In this document: one piece after another, positions 35,688 through 39,961 of the stretch | Layout of the letters: every line of letters begins with the position of its first letter | Position numbering within the stretch: the first letter of the stretch is position 1 | Assembly: GCA_028822155.1 (NCBI GenBank) | Contig: JAPKEJ010000019.1 | Coordinates: 1-39,961 of the forward strand | Source of the DNA: Porticoccaceae bacterium | GTDB lineage: Bacteria; Pseudomonadota; Gammaproteobacteria; Pseudomonadales; Porticoccaceae | Direction: 5' to 3' | Length of the DNA: 39,961 nucleotides | Translations under genes and position numbers: made by a program | Notes under the pieces: model-generated | Told to the model about the DNA's origin: nothing | The model's database searches: none | Seen by the model: only the letters and a program-made list of their open reading frames with translations

Positions 35688-35709
35688 TAACTATTACAAG
35701 AAAATAATT

Positions 35710-36621
35710 ATGAGTTTAAAATCCGATCTTCGTGCAGATATACTTCTGTTGACGACTGCATTTATCTGGGGCTTTGCTTTTGTGTTTCAAAGTACCGGAA
35801 TGGAGCACATTGGTCCTTTTACTTTTGTCTTTGGTCGTTTTGTCATCGCCACTATAGCTATAGTACCCATCTGGTACTTTATGGAGAAGCCGAAGAAAAT
35901 TTGGGTTTCGCATCCAATGGATATTAAGGCAGTTCAGTTGGGTATTATCATGGCAGTTGGCATGTTAGTGCAGCAGTCGGGTCTTTTATATACAACGGTA
36001 GCTCGGGCAGGGTTCTTAACCGGTGTATATATTATTTTTGTACCCTTAATTGGTCTATTTATAGGTAGCCGGACTGATTGGCCAACATGGATTGGCGTTG
36101 CGCTTTCGTTAGTTGGCTTGTATTTTCTTGGACAGATTCAAACTGACCAGTTTTTGATTGGCGATGGGTTGATCTTGATTAGTTCGGTATTGTGGGCCGT
36201 GCATGTTATCTACACCGGGAAAGTAGCCAATAAAACATCAGTATTTAGATTGATGTTTCTGCAATTTGCTGTCGCAACTGTACTTAGTGGGTTCGTAATG
36301 CTCATCTTCGAGAACTGGGATTGGCAAGCAGTGAAAGACGCTGCTGTGTCATTATTGTTTGTGGGTGTTTTATCATCCGGTATTGGATTTTCCTTACAGG
36401 TGGTGAGCATGCGCACTGCGCCACCATCACACACTGCCCTTATTCTTAGCTTCGAAGCGGTTTTTGCTGCCATCGGAGGGTGGTGGCTACTTGATGAGTA
36501 CCTCACTACTCCCGAGTTGATTGGTTGTGGCTTGATCTTAAGTGGCGGGCTGGTCTCGCAGCTAAAGGTGTTACTTAAAGTCTCAGGTGATGTTATCGAA
36601 CATCCCCGAGGAGTTAATTAA
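35710..36621 (+). CDS. EamA/DMT family transporter (second copy)
   Basis: This is a ten-helix inner-membrane transporter of 303 residues with two EamA repeats. The first is LLLTTAFIWGFAFVFQSTGM, and the second begins at GLILISSVLWAVHVIYTG. AGFLTGVYIIFVPLIGLFIG and SLVGLYFLGQ are typical of the YicL/RhaT-like branch. Sequence similarity to the other EamA protein in this window is low by eye, so it is a distinct paralogue rather than a recent duplicate. Substrate unknown. It starts 22 bases after recJ and ends 12 bases before the convergent tesA, with no terminator between. Confidence 0.9.
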   Translation: MSLKSDLRADILLLTTAFIWGFAFVFQSTGMEHIGPFTFVFGRFVIATIAIVPIWYFMEKPKKIWVSHPMDIKAVQLGIIMAVGMLVQQSGLLYTTVARAGFLTGVYIIFVPLIGLFIGSRTDWPTWIGVALSLVGLYFLGQIQTDQFLIGDGLILISSVLWAVHVIYTGKVANKTSVFRLMFLQFAVATVLSGFVMLIFENWDWQAVKDAAVSLLFVGVLSSGIGFSLQVVSMRTAPPSHTALILSFEAVFAAIGGWWLLDEYLTTPELIGCGLILSGGLVSQLKVLLKVSGDVIEHPRGVN

Positions 36622-36630
36622 TAGCCGGTA

Positions 36631-36650
36631 TCTCTAGAGATTCTCGAGAA
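36631..36650. repeat. Two adjacent 10-base palindromes at a convergent gene junction
   Basis: TCTCTAGAGA (36631-36640) and TTCTCGAGAA (36641-36650) are each perfect palindromes and lie end to end, spanning the tesA stop codon. No T-run follows on either strand, so a standard terminator is not supported. Confidence 0.5.
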
Positions 36651-37239
36651 GAGCACTGAGTGTCGTTAGGACGACTGCTTTCATCATGGGCTGGGCGAGC
36701 TCCGTTGGATGAAGGCCGTCTTGCTGAATCATTCCCTCAGTAACGGCTAGTTCTTCAAGCGCGAAAGGAATGAGCTGAACGTTCTGTTCTTCCGCTAAGG
36801 CGGGATATACTGCGGCAAAGGCTCCGGTGTAGCGGCGGCCATAATTCGGAGGGATACGCATACCAAATAATATGGGCACAGCTTTTTTCTCACGGCACAG
36901 CGCGATCATCAAGCTTAAGTTCTTTTTCATTAGGCTAAGAGGATGGCCGCGCAAACCATCATTGCCACCAAGTTCGAGCACGACGAAGTCAGGCTGAAAT
37001 TTCTCTAAAAGCAATGGCAGTCGTTCTAAACCGCCACCAGTGGTATCACCGCTTATGCTGCCGTTGACTATTTTGTGCTCAGGGTGCAAGTCATTTTGAA
37101 GAAGATTGACCCAGCCTTTCGCAGGATTTATACCGTATCCTGCGCTCAAGCTATCACCAAGCACCAGTATGGTTGATCCATAAGTGTTGGCGCCGAGTAA
37201 AAGAAACAGGCAACATAGGCGTTTGAAAATAGTGAGCAT
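36634..37239 (-). CDS. tesA: GDSL esterase/lysophospholipase (TesA type)
   Basis: This is a multifunctional periplasmic thioesterase, esterase and lysophospholipase of the SGNH fold. The 201-residue precursor has a signal peptide (FKRLCCLFLLLGANTYG). Block I is VLGDSLSAGYGI with nucleophile Ser30; block III is LELGGNDGLRG. The catalytic Asp174 and His177 are in DGLHPTELAQ. It is divergent from the ybbA-type ATPase gene, the arrangement known in E. coli (tesA/ybbA-ybbP), which supports the naming of all three. Physiological substrate remains uncertain as in other species. Confidence 0.95.
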   Translation of the reverse strand: MLTIFKRLCCLFLLLGANTYGSTILVLGDSLSAGYGINPAKGWVNLLQNDLHPEHKIVNGSISGDTTGGGLERLPLLLEKFQPDFVVLELGGNDGLRGHPLSLMKKNLSLMIALCREKKAVPILFGMRIPPNYGRRYTGAFAAVYPALAEEQNVQLIPFALEELAVTEGMIQQDGLHPTELAQPMMKAVVLTTLSALLENL

Positions 37240-37314
37240 AAAACTTCCCGATTATACTTTCATTAAAATAAGTAGCGGAAGTGTAAGCGATTTTGCAGGC
37301 AATGGAACCCATCA

Positions 37315-38007
37315 ATGATTAAAGTTAATAATGTAGGTAAGCAGGTAGTTACAGCTGAGGGTACTCTGGAGATTTTAGAGGGCATCAATCTTTCACTGAC
37401 AGATGGCGAAACGTTGGCTATTGTTGGGCCATCTGGGTCAGGTAAGTCCACGCTGTTAGGTATTCTCGCGGGTCTTGATTTACCCAGTTCTGGTTCGGTG
37501 GCACTTAACGGTCAAGATATTACAGCCATGGATGAAGAAGGCAGAGCTCAGGTTCGGGCTAAAGATGTCGGCTTTGTCTTTCAGTCATTTCATCTGTTGC
37601 CGGGGCTAACCGCATTAGAAAATGTTGCTTTGCCGTTGGAACTTAATGGCGATGCCAATGCTTTAGCAACTGCCAAAATCTATTTAGATCGAGTAGGCTT
37701 AGATCACCGCACCACCCACTACCCACGTCAGTTGTCTGGCGGAGAACAGCAACGTGTCGCAGTAGCCCGTGCTTTTGCCTGCAAACCGACCATATTATTT
37801 GCCGATGAGCCAACGGGTAATCTAGATACAGCGACGGGCGAAATTATCAACGACCTGCTTTTTGATCTTAACCGAGAGGAGGGGACCACCCTGGTTCTGG
37901 TCACCCATGAGATGAATTTGGCGGCGCGTTGTCATCGTACAATGCAATTACAAGCAGGTCGTCAGGTCGATAGCGCTGCCACCGCAACTGCGAAACAGGC
38001 GAGTTGA
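37315..38007 (+). CDS. ybbA: ABC transporter ATP-binding protein, YbbA (LolD-like) type
   Basis: This is the 230-residue ATPase subunit of a MacB/LolD-class ABC system. Walker A is [12 protein letters not shown]-loop [10 protein letters not shown], signature [14 protein letters not shown], Walker [13 protein letters not shown], and H-loop VTHE. By analogy with E. coli, the YbbA-YbbP pair forms a mechanotransmission-type complex acting with the periplasmic TesA, rather than a conventional importer (inference from context). The stop TGA overlaps the ATG of the permease gene by one base. The ATG at 37315 lies 75 bases from the tesA start on the other strand. Confidence 0.94.
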   Translation: MIKVNNVGKQVVTAEGTLEILEGINLSLTDGETLAIVGPSGSGKSTLLGILAGLDLPSSGSVALNGQDITAMDEEGRAQVRAKDVGFVFQSFHLLPGLTALENVALPLELNGDANALATAKIYLDRVGLDHRTTHYPRQLSGGEQQRVAVARAFACKPTILFADEPTGNLDTATGEIINDLLFDLNREEGTTLVLVTHEMNLAARCHRTMQLQAGRQVDSAATATAKQAS

Positions 38008-39961
38008 TGCTATCTCTCCGTATGCTAATTCGCACCTGGCGTGGTGGTGAACTTGGGCTCATCCTGTGGTCGCTGATTCTAGCGGTTGCTGTGGTAACAT
38101 CCGTGTCATTGCTGGCTGAGCGCATCGAAAAAGCGCTTACACAGGAGTCCAGTAGCTTCTTAGCCGCTGACTTATTAGTCCGAAGTAGCAAAGAGGCGCC
38201 TATAGAATGGGTTGACGAAGCCGCTCGGCTAAATGTCTCGACCGCTAAAACAATTGGGTTTGCGTCGATCGTATTCTTTGGTGATGAACTTCATCTAGCG
38301 TCAATCAAGGCCGTACAAAGCAACTATCCGTTGCGCGGTGAGATCAAGCGGTCGACAACACCGTTTACCCGAGATCCCAGTTTAATTGAGTCTGTGAATT
38401 ACGGCCCAAGCAAAGGTGAAGTCTGGGTAGATGCGCGTTTATTACCGCTACTTAGTATCCAGCTAGGCGATGTTATAGAGCTTGGCGATATATCGCTCAA
38501 GGTCAGCCAAATTTTAGTAGAAGAGCCTGATGGTAGCTCTTATTCCTTTCTTGGTGCGCGGGTACTAATGAATTATGCCGACATACCCGCCAGTGGGATT
38601 ATCCAGCCGGGTAGTCGAGTGACCTATCGTTACCTTATGGCCGCTAATGATCAGCGAACCTTTGCAGACTATAGGGCTTGGCTAGAGCCCCAATTAGACG
38701 TTCATGATCGACTGATTACACCTGATCAGGCGCAGGCGAGCATTGCGGACACGATGGACAAAGGCCGTCGGTTTCTTCTGCTAGCGGGCAGTATTGGTGT
38801 TGTCCTTGCAAGTATTGCCTTGGCGCTAGCCAGTCATCATTTTGCCAGTGGTCAAACAAAGACCGTAGCACTTTTAAAAAGTTGGGGCGTTCCAGCATCT
38901 AGAGTTCGTCGTTTGTATTTTCAGCAGAGTTTGTGGATGGGACTCTTTGGGTCTTTGTTAGGACTCGCTATGGGGTTTCTGTTCCATCATCTATTGCTGG
39001 CTATCGTCAGCGAATGGCTGCCCATTGAATTACCCACGGCAGGATTTCGTCCTTGGATAACTGGTGCAGCAACGGGATTGTTGTGTCTGGTAGGGTTTAC
39101 ACTACCGGCACTATGGCACCTTCCGTCGCAGTCACCGCTGGCAGTGCTGCGTCAGGATATTATCTTGAAGCCGCTAAGTTCTGCGGTCCGCGTAATACTT
39201 GGTGTATTAGCAATTGCTGGGTTACTGTTTTGGTATAGCAATAATATTTATCTGACCTTGGCTATTCTTATCGGTTTTGGAGCTACTGCGCTTGCCTCGG
39301 TGATCGCTGGTTTGTCGCTGCTGCGAGTAGCAATGAACTATGGACAACGCATGGGCAGTGTATGGCGTTTAGCCTTGACGAATTTATGGCGAAGGCGATC
39401 ACAGAGTCTCATTCAGATGGTTGGTTTTTCTGGTGCCATTGCGTTGCTAATGATTATGGTAGTTGTGCGTACCTCACTCATTGACCAGTGGCAGTTTCAG
39501 CTAGCTGAGGATGCGCCCAACCACTTTTTAGTCAATGTAGCCCCCTATGAATTAGACGATGTTAGGCAGTTAGTTGATGACAACCAACTGGAGACAGCGG
39601 GCTGGTACGCCATGGTTCGAGGAAGAATGACCGCGATAAATGATGAGTTGATTAGCGAAGCTCAAAAAGATAATCATGAATCCTTCCGACGTGAACTCAA
39701 TCTGAGCTGGACCACTGAACTACCTGAGGGCAATAAAGTTGCTCAGGGGCAATGGTGGGATACTGATATGCTCTCCGAATTTAGTGCCAAGACCAATGCG
39801 CAAGGTCAACGCATAGCCCCAGTGTCTTTAGAAGATGAGCTAGCCGGTGAACTTGGGCTAGAGCTAGGTGATCGCATCACCTTTAGTGTGGGAGGGTTAG
39901 TTTTTGAAGCCGAGATGATTGGTACTAGAACCTTAAACTGGGACAACATGACACCCAACTT
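38007..39961 (+). CDS. ybbP: FtsX-family ABC transporter permease, YbbP type (partial, runs off window)
   Basis: The first 651 codons of a large permease are present; the frame is open to the last base. The product begins [20 protein letters not shown], with a first transmembrane helix at about residues 16-38, then a periplasmic region and an FtsX-like core. That core has helices near RFLLLAGSIGVVLASIALAL and SLWMGLFGSLLGLAMGF, with the coupling segment LLKSWGVPASRVRRLYFQQ. A second FtsX half starts around LTNLWRRRSQSLIQMVGF. This ten-helix, duplicated-FtsX plan is that of E. coli YbbP (about 800 residues). The start overlaps the ybbA stop (TGATG). Confidence 0.92.
   Translation, partial: MLSLRMLIRTWRGGELGLILWSLILAVAVVTSVSLLAERIEKALTQESSSFLAADLLVRSSKEAPIEWVDEAARLNVSTAKTIGFASIVFFGDELHLASIKAVQSNYPLRGEIKRSTTPFTRDPSLIESVNYGPSKGEVWVDARLLPLLSIQLGDVIELGDISLKVSQILVEEPDGSSYSFLGARVLMNYADIPASGIIQPGSRVTYRYLMAANDQRTFADYRAWLEPQLDVHDRLITPDQAQASIADTMDKGRRFLLLAGSIGVVLASIALALASHHFASGQTKTVALLKSWGVPASRVRRLYFQQSLWMGLFGSLLGLAMGFLFHHLLLAIVSEWLPIELPTAGFRPWITGAATGLLCLVGFTLPALWHLPSQSPLAVLRQDIILKPLSSAVRVILGVLAIAGLLFWYSNNIYLTLAILIGFGATALASVIAGLSLLRVAMNYGQRMGSVWRLALTNLWRRRSQSLIQMVGFSGAIALLMIMVVVRTSLIDQWQFQLAEDAPNHFLVNVAPYELDDVRQLVDDNQLETAGWYAMVRGRMTAINDELISEAQKDNHESFRRELNLSWTTELPEGNKVAQGQWWDTDMLSEFSAKTNAQGQRIAPVSLEDELAGELGLELGDRITFSVGGLVFEAEMIGTRTLNWDNMTPN

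Overview
The window is a chromosomal segment of a Gram-negative gammaproteobacterium. Evidence includes an outer-membrane porin with a signal peptide, AmpD/AmpG muropeptide recycling, DsbC, UbiK, ComM, GreB and a P-II/AmtB pair. The moderate-GC sequence and the gene neighbourhoods (nadC divergent from ampD; dsbC-hom-thrC-DUF3094-recJ) recall pseudomonads and their marine relatives. A marine OMG-type lineage (SAR92/Porticoccaceae or other Cellvibrionales) is my best guess. No 16S rRNA or other marker is present to confirm it. I see no tRNA, rRNA, CRISPR array, insertion sequence, prophage or recognisable defence system. This is mostly conserved core genome, densely packed.

Layout. 1-2.9 kb: nadC (cut by the window edge), ampD and a convergent ampG-type permease, then an alkyltransferase-like repair protein. 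3.0-5.7 kb: fxsA, then groES-groEL behind a sigma-32-like promoter, ending in a strong terminator. 5.8-7.5 kb: a PuuD-type membrane protein without a cytochrome domain, behind a promoter with phased A-tracts, and an orphan membrane-anchored coiled-coil protein. 7.5-13.7 kb: sbcB, pyrB, a PlsC-like acyltransferase, dinG and yqcC. 13.7-15.8 kb: the RNA helicase deaD on the minus strand, followed by a 363-base gene-free stretch. 16.1-18.3 kb: a histidine phosphatase, an SDR oxidoreductase and pdxH. 18.3-22.1 kb, minus strand: a tightly packed operon of quinone oxidoreductase, yciH, S9 peptidase and greB. 22.1-25.9 kb: an EamA transporter, a voltage-gated K+ channel with a zinc-ribbon tail, comM and ubiK.

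25.9-29.0 kb holds the most distinctive regulatory unit. An NtrC-like site and a near-consensus sigma-54 promoter drive a TorF-type porin, a P-II protein (glnK) and an ammonium channel (amtB). A terminator follows, and then a second P-II gene about 80% identical to the first. This reads as a nitrogen-limitation regulon that pairs an outer-membrane pore with inner-membrane ammonium uptake and its regulator. 29.0-35.7 kb: dsbC, hom, thrC, a DUF3094 protein, an epoxide-hydrolase-like enzyme and recJ. 35.7-40 kb: a second EamA transporter, the esterase tesA, and divergently a ybbA-type ABC ATPase followed by its large permease, which runs off the window.

Genes are packed closely. Three convergent pairs overlap by exactly four bases that encode both stop codons, and several genes use TTG or GTG starts. 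I found no clearly new multi-gene system. The best leads are the porin/ammonium operon and its promoter architecture, the orphan coiled-coil protein, the domain-reduced PuuD protein and the zinc-ribbon K+ channel.
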